A stretch of DNA of 44,929 bases from Myxococcales bacterium (GTDB lineage Bacteria > Myxococcota > Myxococcia > Myxococcales > Myxococcaceae): positions 1 to 44,929 of the forward strand of contig JACPVI010000056.1 of NCBI GenBank assembly GCA_016191815.1, given 5' to 3'. Positions 1 to 5,931 of this stretch are shown here, piece by piece. The notes beneath the pieces were generated by a model. It was not told where the DNA came from, made no database searches, and worked only from the letters and a program-made list of their open reading frames with translations. The position numbers and the translations under genes were made by a program. Numbering within the stretch: the first letter of the stretch is position 1; each line of letters begins with the position of its first letter.

Positions 1-313
1 CGGGCGCGAGCTTGTCGATCCCCTCTCGCAACCGATCGATCTCGCCGCGGGTTTCACTCGAATCCGAGCGGGACAGCGCCGTGCCACGCCGCCAGCGCTA
101 CTCTGGAGGCTCGCCCAATTTCCGGGCAAGCTCTACGTAGCCAATCCGCGCTCCGACCAAGCGCTTGCAGCAGTCGTAGATTGCCCTGGCGGCGCCGGCC
201 GGCTCTCTTTGCTCGAGGAGCGCCCGCGAGCCCTCGAGGAGAGCGGTCAACTCGGCCCCATGCGGCAACGGTTCTGGCGCGTCGGTATGCGTTGGCGAGG
301 CGGGCGGATCCAC
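1..313 (-). pseudogene. Decayed GAF-domain (signal-transduction kinase type) gene fragment
   Basis: A minus-strand frame from 313 to a TAG at 98-100 encodes 71 residues. Its second half (AIYDCCKRLVGARIGYVEL) matches the first helix and strand of GAF domains found in myxobacterial sensor kinases. After GYVEL the family similarity stops, and the frame ends eleven residues later. The same frame stays open beyond the stop to the window edge and reads like real protein (ETRGEIDRLREGIDKL), so this may be a gene broken by a stop codon or a junction of two remnants. No kinase core is present. The divergence point coincides with a 25-bp sequence that recurs inverted near the other end of the window. 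Confidence 0.45.
111..135. repeat. Left copy of 25-bp inverted repeat (window ends)
   Basis: The 25 bases here are the exact reverse complement of 44796-44820. The core is itself partly palindromic (GCCC, seven bases, GGGC). The left copy sits where the GAF similarity breaks off. Confidence 0.7.
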
Positions 314-392
314 CGGTTTCCCCGAGGTTCGCCAACCTACACCAGCTCCGGAGGAATCGGGCTCGAGGAGCCTTCGGTACTATTGATGCCGC

Positions 393-926
393 GTGCCGCC
401 GAGAATCCTACTCACCGGTGCACCCGGAAGCGGGAAGTCCACGCTTGCAGCCGCCGTCATCCGCGCGGCTCGCGCTCGCGGCTGGCGCATCGCCGGCATC
501 GTCAGCCCGGAGATCCGCCGGAACGGGCGGACCGGCTTCCGCATCATCGACCTCGCCAGCAGCGACGAAAGGCTGATGGCCTCGGTGGGCTCGAAGAGCG
601 AGCACCGAGTCGGGAAGTACGGGGTCGACGTGGCGGCGGTCGATGAGGTCGCCCGGAGGTTCGAGCGTTCCATCGGGCGTGCGGACCTGCTGGTGATCGA
701 CGAGATCGGAAAGATGGAGCTGTTCAGCGCGGAGTTCGCGCGGGCGGTCGAAGCGGCGTTCGCCGCCGATCTGCCGCTGGTGGCAGTGGTCCATCGCTCG
801 CTGGTGCCGCAGTACGCCGCGAGAGGAGAGGTGGTGGAAGTGAGCCGCGGGCAGCTCGACGCGCTGGAGCGGACGGTGCTCGGACGGCTGGACCGGGAAA
901 CCGCCGGAGCCCATCGTCAGCCATGA
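393..926 (+). CDS. THEP1-family nucleoside-triphosphatase
   Basis: A 177-residue P-loop protein of the THEP1 (NTPase_1) family, which hydrolyses nucleoside triphosphates in the cytoplasm; the physiological substrate is not settled for the family. Visible motifs are a Walker A loop near the N terminus (GAPGSGKST, residues 8-16) and a Walker B strand LLVIDEIGKMEL around residues 99-110, which is the family signature. Length fits the usual 170-190 residues. The start is a GTG at 393, placed by the short distance to the P-loop; no strong ribosome site is visible, though GAGGAG lies about 22 bases upstream. The stop overlaps the ATG of the following DUF72 gene (ATGA), so the two were translationally coupled. 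This is host DNA left of the integrated element. Confidence 0.85.
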   Translation: MPPRILLTGAPGSGKSTLAAAVIRAARARGWRIAGIVSPEIRRNGRTGFRIIDLASSDERLMASVGSKSEHRVGKYGVDVAAVDEVARRFERSIGRADLLVIDEIGKMELFSAEFARAVEAAFAADLPLVAVVHRSLVPQYAARGEVVEVSRGQLDALERTVLGRLDRETAGAHRQP

Positions 927-1054
927 TCCGGGCGCCCGGGCGAGTTCGTGTCGGGTGCGCCGGCTGGTCGATCCCACGCGCGCAATCGCCCCATTTCCCG
1001 GGCGCGGGGACTCACCTCGAGCGCTACGCGCGAGTGCTGGACGCGGTGGAGATC
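923..1054 (+). pseudogene. DUF72 (YecE-like) gene, 5' fragment only
   Basis: The first 44 codons encode the N terminus of a DUF72/YecE-type TIM-barrel protein: VRVGCAGWSIPR, then HFPGAGTHLERYARV and the strand ending in VEI. In intact members this is followed by NSSFYR and about 200 more residues. Here the similarity stops at 1053 and the sequence turns straight into the T-tract and stem of the tRNA-Pro terminator. The frame stays open to 1252, but what follows is the tRNA-derived core and element DNA, not DUF72. The gene is therefore a 5' remnant, coupled by ATGA to the NTPase gene. The truncation predates or is independent of the present element, because the tRNA terminator lies between the breakpoint and attL. 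Confidence 0.8.
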
Positions 1055-1108
1055 AAAAAACTAAGGGCCGTGGGGCTGGTGGGTTTCCCTAACAATCTCA
1101 CGGCCCTT
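1055..1108 (-). terminator. Original tRNA-Pro intrinsic terminator, stranded at the left end
   Basis: Read on the minus strand, a 10-bp perfect stem (1099-1108 pairing with 1063-1072, AAGGGCCGTG and its complement) with a 26-nt loop is followed by TTAG and six T residues. It starts 7 nt beyond the position corresponding to the tRNA 3' end in attL. Before integration it would have terminated tRNA-Pro; it is now about 10.8 kb from the intact tRNA. Confidence 0.8.
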
Positions 1109-1113
1109 CGTCT

Positions 1114-1156
1114 GTCGGGGAGACAGGATTTGAACCTGCGACCCCTTGGTCCCGAA
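1114..1156. repeat. attL: 43-bp core duplicated from tRNA-Pro 3' half
   Basis: Forty-three bases are identical to 11887-11929. They span from one base beyond the tRNA 3' end through the T-arm and variable loop into the anticodon loop on the minus strand. Sequence identity ends exactly at the anticodon loop (AGCGGGCG here versus CCAAGTGC in the intact tRNA). Confidence 0.95.
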
Positions 1157-1266
1157 GCGGGCGAGGCCACTTCGCACCGCGTGACACCAGGGCACAAGGG
1201 CGCGGTTTCTTTGAGCGCGACGGCGCCGAGGCATCACACCGGCTCGGTCTGAGCCCACCGGTTCCG

Positions 1267-1470
1267 ATGAATTCTTCTACCCGGCTTCTACCCACTTTTC
1301 GGAGGCTCCTGACCGTCGCGAATGTTTCGGAGCAGCTCGGCGTGTGCACGGCCACGGTCTACAAGCTGATCGACCGCGGGGAGTTGCCGTGCATCCGCGT
1401 GTCGAACGCGATTCGGATCGATCCCGCGGAGCTCGCCGCTTACCTCGCGCGGCGCGGAGGTCGGCGATGA
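1267..1470 (+). CDS. Small HTH (MerR/excisionase-type) protein at left end
   Basis: Up to 67 residues containing one winged-helix/MerR-like 'helix_turn_helix type 17' unit: LTVANVSEQLGVCTATVYKL, then IDRGELPCIRV and a final DPAELAAYLARRG. Such proteins act as excisionases or small DNA-binding regulators at ends of integrative elements. The ATG at 1267 includes the arm-type repeats in its coding sequence and has no good ribosome site. A CTG at 1309 after GGAG (1302-1305) is close to the domain start, so the true start is uncertain. The stop overlaps the next start (ATGA at 1467-1470). The frame is also open upstream, without a stop, through the attL core, which matters for the circular form of the element (see findings). 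Confidence 0.7.
   Translation: MNSSTRLLPTFRRLLTVANVSEQLGVCTATVYKLIDRGELPCIRVSNAIRIDPAELAAYLARRGGRR
1272..1293 (+). promoter_or_regulatory. Candidate integrase arm-type site, left (two TTCTACCC repeats)
   Basis: Two copies of TTCTACCC separated by GGC (1275-1282 and 1286-1293). The whole 22-bp block is repeated exactly and in the same orientation at 11796-11817 near attR. Tandem short direct repeats flanking the core are typical of tyrosine-integrase arm sites; binding has not been shown. Confidence 0.5.
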
Positions 1471-2618
1471 GCGACGAACGGAAGGCCGGACCCGCCCGCG
1501 GCCGGCTCACCCAGCGCGATCGGCAGCTCATTAGCGCGCTGGCGACCGCGCGGCATCTAACGACCGAGCAACTCGCCCGCCTGTTCTTCCCTGGGCGTCA
1601 TCCCGAGACCGCGCGGAAGCGCGTGCTCGTGCTCGCCGGCGAGGGGAAGGCCGGCCTGCCACAGCCGTATCTGCGTCGCCTGTTCTACCGGACATTCGAC
1701 GGCCAGCTCGTGGCGGTCTGGACGCCGACTCCGCTCGGGTACATCACCGCCGAAGGGGTGCTCGGCGCGTCCGTCACGGTGCCGCGCGCCGATGTCTCGG
1801 CGAACTTCCTCGAGCACTCCGTGACGACGAACGAGCTGCTGGTCGAGATGCTGGCTGCTCCGCTCGCGTCACAGCTCGAACGCGAGCGAGCCAAGAGCGC
1901 GAACGCAGCGAATCCCGAGGCCGAGTACGAGCGCCGGAAGCAGTACGTCTTCGCGCACGCGAGAACCTGGGCGTTCCGGTGGGAGACCGGCGACAGCAGT
2001 CGGCTTCCGTGGGAAGCGTACGAGTCGGCGGACGCGCCGAAGCGCGACAGGGTGATCGTGCCCGACGCCGTGCTGGTGTTCCCGTCCCGAGGGCGGCGGT
2101 TGTTCATCGAGTGCGAGATGGGCACGCACACCATTGCCGCCACGAGCGACAAGAAGCACGGGGCCACGCTCGCGAAGCTCGAGCGGTATTCCGACTTCAT
2201 CAGCGGCTACGCCGACGCCCACGCGCGAGTCACCCACTACGCGAAGGCCTTCCCCGACCGCCTGGCTCCCGAGGTCTGGTTTCTCGTGCGAACGGAGATC
2301 CGGAAGATGTCGATCCTCGCAGCGATCGCCAAGTGGGCATTCGGCAGGGCGGAGAACCTGAAGGTCAGGGTCGCGACGTTCGGCGACGCGAAGCAGGAGC
2401 TTGCGGCGCCGCCCGGCCAGGCGGTGCCCGCGGCATCGAACACGGCGGCCAAGCTGATGACACCCGAAGAGGTCGTAGCGTTCCGGGATTTCTACAGAGC
2501 GACCATCGCCATGATGAAGGAGCGCCGTGCGCGAGCGCGCGCCCGAGGGCTACCTCCGCCCGAGTACCCTGCCGGCGCAGAACAGGTTCACGAGATCCTC
2601 CGCCGCCTCTCCGCCTAG
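1467..2618 (+). CDS. Replication-relaxation family-like protein
   Basis: A 383-residue protein starting at the ATG that overlaps the stop of the preceding HTH gene. The N terminus (LTQRDRQLISALATARHLTT followed by EQLARLFFP) is the winged-helix start typical of the 'replication-relaxation' family (Replic_Relax) common on plasmids and integrative elements. The middle holds DRVIVPDAVLVF and LFIECEMGTHTI, then KKHGATLAKLERY, a strand-loop-strand with D and E-x-E positions reminiscent of a degenerate PD-(D/E)XK fold as seen in this family. Role is probably in element replication or mobilisation, but this is known only weakly for the family. No relaxase gene accompanies it. The gene ends 53 bp before the convergent operon stop at 2672. 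Confidence 0.7.
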   Translation: MSDERKAGPARGRLTQRDRQLISALATARHLTTEQLARLFFPGRHPETARKRVLVLAGEGKAGLPQPYLRRLFYRTFDGQLVAVWTPTPLGYITAEGVLGASVTVPRADVSANFLEHSVTTNELLVEMLAAPLASQLERERAKSANAANPEAEYERRKQYVFAHARTWAFRWETGDSSRLPWEAYESADAPKRDRVIVPDAVLVFPSRGRRLFIECEMGTHTIAATSDKKHGATLAKLERYSDFISGYADAHARVTHYAKAFPDRLAPEVWFLVRTEIRKMSILAAIAKWAFGRAENLKVRVATFGDAKQELAAPPGQAVPAASNTAAKLMTPEEVVAFRDFYRATIAMMKERRARARARGLPPPEYPAGAEQVHEILRRLSA

Positions 2619-2671
2619 CAGGTCGCCCCGCACTCAGGTCGCTCTTCGCGGTCAACGTCATGTCGCCCGTG

Positions 2672-3469
2672 TCACGCGCCGGACGACGACAGGTACTCGA
2701 GGTCGAGCGGGTCGGTCGCGACGTATTGAGCCGCCGTGAGTTCGTCGAGCGACACGGTCATGAAATCCGCCGCCCGGTATGGTGGGCGCAGCGCAAGGAG
2801 TTGTTGCCAAGCGCGCTGCTGGGTGGCAATCACGTCCATCGCGGTCTCGTCACAGATCAGGAAGAAGTCGAGGTCGATCGGGTTGGTGTTCCACGAGGGA
2901 CGAGCCTGCACTCGAATCTCGCGCAATGCCCGCATCGCCTCACCCTCGGCGGTCTGCTTGTCGTGCTTCGACCTGAACCGATCCTGCAGGGGCTTGACCA
3001 GCGCGCTGAACTCGTCCGGAAACGCGAAGCGCTGCCGCTTTCGCGCCAGCACGTCAGCGAACTGCCGGACTTCCGGGTCGGTGAGGCATCCTTCGACCCG
3101 CGTCCATCGGGAGACGACCTCCTTGTGCACCGTCATCGTGCGATCGAGGTCAGCGACGAGGTGCCGGGCGGCGATGCCCGGCACGAAGCCATACTGGAGC
3201 ATCCGGCCGCGGCGGATCTGATCGATCTTCGCCCCATCGACCTTCACGAGCGGCGAGACCTCGACCACGGGCCGGCGCACCATCGGCCGCACGATGTCGC
3301 AGCTCTGCGTGACGACGACAAAGCCCTCGACTTGCTCTTCGTGCAAGCCACCCTCGCCTTCGGACCGACGGAAGGCGAACCACTGCTCGCCCAGGACGCA
3401 GTCGCCCTGCTTCCAGACTTTGAGCGCCGCGTCGATTTCCGCGGCAGAGGTGCTGGCGACGTCAGTCAC
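2672..3469 (-). CDS. Uncharacterised protein with QSCDI motif, third gene of TIGR04255 operon
   Basis: A 265-residue protein that I do not recognise as a characterised enzyme. The start is a GTG at 3469, which overlaps the stop of the upstream HTH gene by 8 bp, so it is co-translated. A hydrophobic strand runs into a conserved-looking FVVVTQSCDI (residues about 50-59), a motif I associate with uncharacterised proteins of sporadic distribution. Further on are NTNPIDLDFFLICDETA, reminiscent of a beta strand with an acidic pair, and a C-terminal segment ending in DPLDLEYLSSSGA. There are no membrane segments or signal peptide. As the last gene of a three-gene cassette it is a candidate effector or partner, but no catalytic assignment is supportable from sequence. 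Confidence 0.7.
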   Translation of the reverse strand: MTDVASTSAAEIDAALKVWKQGDCVLGEQWFAFRRSEGEGGLHEEQVEGFVVVTQSCDIVRPMVRRPVVEVSPLVKVDGAKIDQIRRGRMLQYGFVPGIAARHLVADLDRTMTVHKEVVSRWTRVEGCLTDPEVRQFADVLARKRQRFAFPDEFSALVKPLQDRFRSKHDKQTAEGEAMRALREIRVQARPSWNTNPIDLDFFLICDETAMDVIATQQRAWQQLLALRPPYRAADFMTVSLDELTAAQYVATDPLDLEYLSSSGA

Positions 3470-4088
3470 CCTTCTTGATCCTTGTGCTTCGCGCCTGGCG
3501 CACGACGCCCGAGTCCGTATGGGCCTTCTCGTCGCTCAGCGACATCCGGTCGACCGGCGACATCGGGCGCCGGTCTCGCAGGGTCTGCTCGGGAACCGGA
3601 GCGCGCGATGGGCGCATGCCCAACGCCGCCTCGGCGGCTTCGAAGTCGGCTGCCACAAGCATGTCGAAAGGCACCTTACCGTCCGACCGAGCACCGAGTA
3701 TGGCGGCGCGGTTCGCGTCCGGAGACCCACGATCAAAGCGGCTGATGAGCGCGACCAGCCGCTGAAGCCGTTCCTCATTCGCGCGATTGATAGGTTTGCC
3801 CTGCGTCCACAGGTACGGGGTACGGGGGGTCACATCGAGCAACCGGGCGACCTGCTCCCATGTGAAGCCTGTCAGACGACGGAGCTGGTCGAGCGCCGTG
3901 GCGGCGCTGGCGGGGACCAGTTCATGGCTGGCCGCTGGAGTCGCTGGCCAATACGTGACGTACGCGTACAAGACCAGACCGGACGAGGTCCCCTGCTCGT
4001 CCATGATTCCGCCGTAGCGGATGGTCGTCTCCGGCTTCATGACGGGCAACGCCTTGGATGTCCCATCGAACTCAGCGAGCTCACTCAT
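3462..4088 (-). CDS. HTH DNA-binding protein, second gene of TIGR04255 operon
   Basis: A 208-residue protein. The start is set at the ATG at 4088 because it overlaps the stop of the upstream gene (ATGA), discarding 15 upstream codons. A short N-terminal region is followed by a helix-turn-helix near residues 67-110 (LRRLTGFTWEQVARLLDVTP, then a recognition-helix segment with LWTQGKPINRANEERLQRL). This XRE-like unit with the GKP-x-N-x-x-NEERL ending recurs in proteins paired with TIGR04255 and similar sporadic genes. The remainder is polar and probably flexible (SPVDRMSLSDEKAHTDSG). It may regulate the operon or target the system to DNA. It overlaps the downstream QSCDI gene by 8 bp. Confidence 0.7.
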   Translation of the reverse strand: MSELAEFDGTSKALPVMKPETTIRYGGIMDEQGTSSGLVLYAYVTYWPATPAASHELVPASAATALDQLRRLTGFTWEQVARLLDVTPRTPYLWTQGKPINRANEERLQRLVALISRFDRGSPDANRAAILGARSDGKVPFDMLVAADFEAAEAALGMRPSRAPVPEQTLRDRRPMSPVDRMSLSDEKAHTDSGVVRQARSTRIKKGD

Positions 4089-4942
4089 ACGGCGCCTCCG
4101 TATCGGGTGAGGAAGGCCGGTGTCACCGCCCACCGGAAGAAACAGTAAATGCGTTCGGCGTAGCCGCGTGCCTCGGCAACGATGGCGCGCGGGACGAAGG
4201 GCTGCTTGCCCACCCTGAACATGTCCAGGTCGAGGAGCCAGCTTGGCTGTTCGATAGGCTCGATAGCAGCAGGATCGACGGTGCGATTCGCCCGCAGAAT
4301 GCCCCAGCGCGCGAGCAGCCGGGCGCTGTCGATCTCGAAGATGTGCTCGGAGAGCGCATGCACAGCCGCCGCGCGGAACGGAGACTGCAGCACACCGGAA
4401 AGCTCGCCACGAACGAGGTTGGAGATCTCTGCGAGCCCGTCGTGATCGATGCGGTCGATGTAGCGAACACCGATTCTCTCCACGAGACCGGGCTTGAAAT
4501 GGGTGTGCACTTGCTCAACGACCGCACCAAAGCGGGAGAAGAAATCCGCGCGGCTGGTATAGCGCGTGGTTTCGAGCGCGACGAAGTCCGGAGTGAGAGA
4601 GACGGTCCACTCGCCGCTTTGGTCCACGAATCGCCAGCGGGTGCCCACCTCCTTCGGGACCAGGCCGTCGGGGCCCACCGCCAGCAGGTGCGTCCGGTCG
4701 TGCTCGAGGCTCGGGTAGCGAGTCCGAATGCCGTCCTGAAAGGAAGTGATGAATTCGCGCTGCTCGATCTTCAGGATGGAGGAGAAGCGCACCTGCGCGA
4801 TGACGCGCTCGAGCGGCGCGTTGGGGAGTGGAATCTCAGCGGGGATCGGGTCGGACAACGGATTCGCGATGGTGGTCGCAGTCGGCAATGGCGGCCCCCG
4901 GCAGGTGTGAAGCAGACTATGTAGCTCATTATGTAGTGGCAC
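4085..4942 (-). CDS. TIGR04255-family protein, first gene of triad
   Basis: The sequence fits the 'sporadically distributed' TIGR04255 family: LPNAPLERVIAQVRF near the N terminus, a central beta-rich part (EWTVSLTPDFVALETTRY, then SRADFFSRFGAVVEQV) and the hallmark VERIGVRYIDRI. Its molecular function is unknown. The longest frame starts at GTG 4942 (285 residues), but a TTG at 4888 preceded by a G-rich stretch gives 267 residues and would leave the CTACATA repeats as upstream regulatory DNA. I consider either start possible. It is translationally coupled to the HTH gene (ATGA), and the HTH gene to the QSCDI gene, making one compact operon. A promoter-like sequence lies at 4930-4958. Confidence 0.75.
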   Translation of the reverse strand: MPLHNELHSLLHTCRGPPLPTATTIANPLSDPIPAEIPLPNAPLERVIAQVRFSSILKIEQREFITSFQDGIRTRYPSLEHDRTHLLAVGPDGLVPKEVGTRWRFVDQSGEWTVSLTPDFVALETTRYTSRADFFSRFGAVVEQVHTHFKPGLVERIGVRYIDRIDHDGLAEISNLVRGELSGVLQSPFRAAAVHALSEHIFEIDSARLLARWGILRANRTVDPAAIEPIEQPSWLLDLDMFRVGKQPFVPRAIVAEARGYAERIYCFFRWAVTPAFLTRYGGAV

Positions 4943-4958
4943 TCACGCGTTCGTGCAA
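4930..4958 (-). promoter_or_regulatory. Candidate promoter of the TIGR04255 triad with tandem CTACATA repeats
   Basis: On the minus strand TTGCAC (4953-4958) and TACATA (4930-4935) are spaced by 17 bp. TATGTAG on the plus strand occurs at 4918-4924 and 4930-4936, a 12-bp period that could be an operator for the operon's own HTH protein. The assignment only works if translation starts at the TTG at 4888. Confidence 0.3.
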
Positions 4959-4972
4959 CATTTTGAATCTAA

Positions 4973-5203
4973 AGACTATTTCTGACGACCATCGCCAATG
5001 CGCGCCACGCCAATGGCGACGCCTCGGTCGAGCGATGGCCCCAGGAACTGTCGGAGATCGAGCGCTACGTCCTGGGCTCGGCCCTCGACGGCCTGCTCGA
5101 GCAGATAGGACCCGAACTGGCCCTGCTCCGGCCCCAGTACCTCTCCAGCCTCGGTGGCAGGCGCGGCGGCGGCGCAGATCGCCTTGCCCCGGCCCATGCA
5201 TGA
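4973..5203 (+). pseudogene. 5'-truncated gene upstream of XRE protein
   Basis: An open frame with protein-like composition (ERWPQELSEIERYVLGSALD, then LLEQIGPELALLRPQYLSSL) follows a TAA at 4970-4972. It has no ATG, GTG or TTG start before the sequence begins to look coding. Its TGA (5201-5203) overlaps the ATG of the XRE gene. I do not recognise the family. It is probably the tail of a partner gene, possibly a toxin or antitoxin, cut at about 4970 by a past rearrangement that also placed the divergent TIGR04255 operon here. Confidence 0.45.
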
Positions 5204-5583
5204 AGCCCATATTCACGCGGACGGAGATCGAGACCGTGGCGAAGACTTGGGCGAGGTACATGAAGGGACTTGAGGCGCGGGCCAAGGCCTCCGGGCCGGA
5301 GCACGTGCAGACCCTGCGGATGCTCCAGAGCCACTACCGCCAGCTAGGGGCTGAGCTCGCCGAGGAGCGGAAGAAGCTGGGTCTCAGCCAGGAGGCCTTG
5401 GCCAAGGCCACGGGCATCGACCAGGCCGAGATAAGTCGCATCGAGCGCGACCAGGTGGACCCGAGGCTGGGCACCTACGTGAGGCTGTTGGAAGGCATTG
5501 GCTTGGGCCTGAATGTGGAACCGCTGGCCCGGGGCAGAGTGGAAAAGCGCCGGCAGGTGAGTGCACGGCGTTCCCGAGCTTGA
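5200..5583 (+). CDS. XRE-family HTH protein (antitoxin-like)
   Basis: A 127-residue cytoplasmic DNA-binding protein. A helical N-terminal part (ETVAKTWARYMKGLEARAKA) is followed by a classical XRE domain at about residues 45-105: LGAELAEERKKLGLSQEALA, then ATGIDQAEISRIERDQVDPR and LGTYVRLLEGIGL. This architecture is typical of HigA-like antitoxins and stand-alone regulators. The ATG at 5200 was chosen because it overlaps the stop of the truncated upstream frame (ATGA); upstream extension of the frame is not protein-like. The DUF433 gene begins six bases after its stop, so the two form an operon. No intact toxin partner remains here. Confidence 0.75.
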   Translation: MKPIFTRTEIETVAKTWARYMKGLEARAKASGPEHVQTLRMLQSHYRQLGAELAEERKKLGLSQEALAKATGIDQAEISRIERDQVDPRLGTYVRLLEGIGLGLNVEPLARGRVEKRRQVSARRSRA

Positions 5584-5589
5584 CGACCA

Positions 5590-5931
5590 ATGGCACCGAT
5601 CGAATCCGATCCGAACGTGATGATGGGCAAGCCGGTCGTCGCCGGCACACGCATCACGGTCGAGCTCATCCTCGAAAGGCTCGCGGGGGGCGAATCGGTC
5701 GACCAACTGCTCGAGGCCCATCCGCGCCTGACCAGAGAGGCGATCCAGGAGGCGTTGTCCTTCGCGGCCAGGGTGCTCAAAGCGGACGTGTATCCGCTCG
5801 GCCCCGCCGGGGCGAAGCGTCGAACCTCGTCGCTCACGAGAGCATCGACCAGCCCATCGTCGAGCCCGAAACGAACATTCAATCGATCCGCCTTCGCCAT
5901 CACCATCATGGGGGAGCGGGCTGGGGCTTGA
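5590..5931 (+). CDS. DUF433 antitoxin-like protein with aberrant C terminus
   Basis: The first ~75 residues are a clear DUF433 domain (VMMGKPVVAGTRITVELILE, then RLAGGESVDQLLEAHPRLTR and EAIQEALSFAARVL). DUF433 proteins are small antitoxins, usually paired with a DUF5615 PIN-like toxin encoded immediately downstream. Normal members end soon after ADVYPL. Here the frame continues for about 40 residues of serine/arginine-rich sequence with no family similarity, which is the overlap of the ruined toxin gene read in the wrong frame. The natural stop has therefore been lost or shifted. It follows the XRE gene by six bases. Confidence 0.65.
   Translation: MAPIESDPNVMMGKPVVAGTRITVELILERLAGGESVDQLLEAHPRLTREAIQEALSFAARVLKADVYPLGPAGAKRRTSSLTRASTSPSSSPKRTFNRSAFAITIMGERAGA
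5814..5873 (+). pseudogene. DUF5615 toxin remnant (first ~20 codons)
   Basis: In the frame one base off the DUF433 frame, the segment NLVAHESIDQPIVE matches the start of DUF5615 PIN-like toxins (typically L-V-D-E-S-V-D-R-P-I-V-E). Similarity stops after PIVE and the frame then runs antisense into the 3' end of the SEC-C gene. The catalytic PIN core is absent. Confidence 0.5.

Noticed and set aside
1061-1355. Apparent proteins with GSQVQILSP or LNLRPLG motifs around attL
   Set aside because: These are translations of the tRNA-derived core, a well-known source of false protein annotations.
1979-3478. 499-codon plus-strand frame over the end of the replication-relaxation gene and the QSCDI gene
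   Set aside because: The overlapped genes have coherent domains and coupled starts; this frame has arginine-rich nonsense composition.
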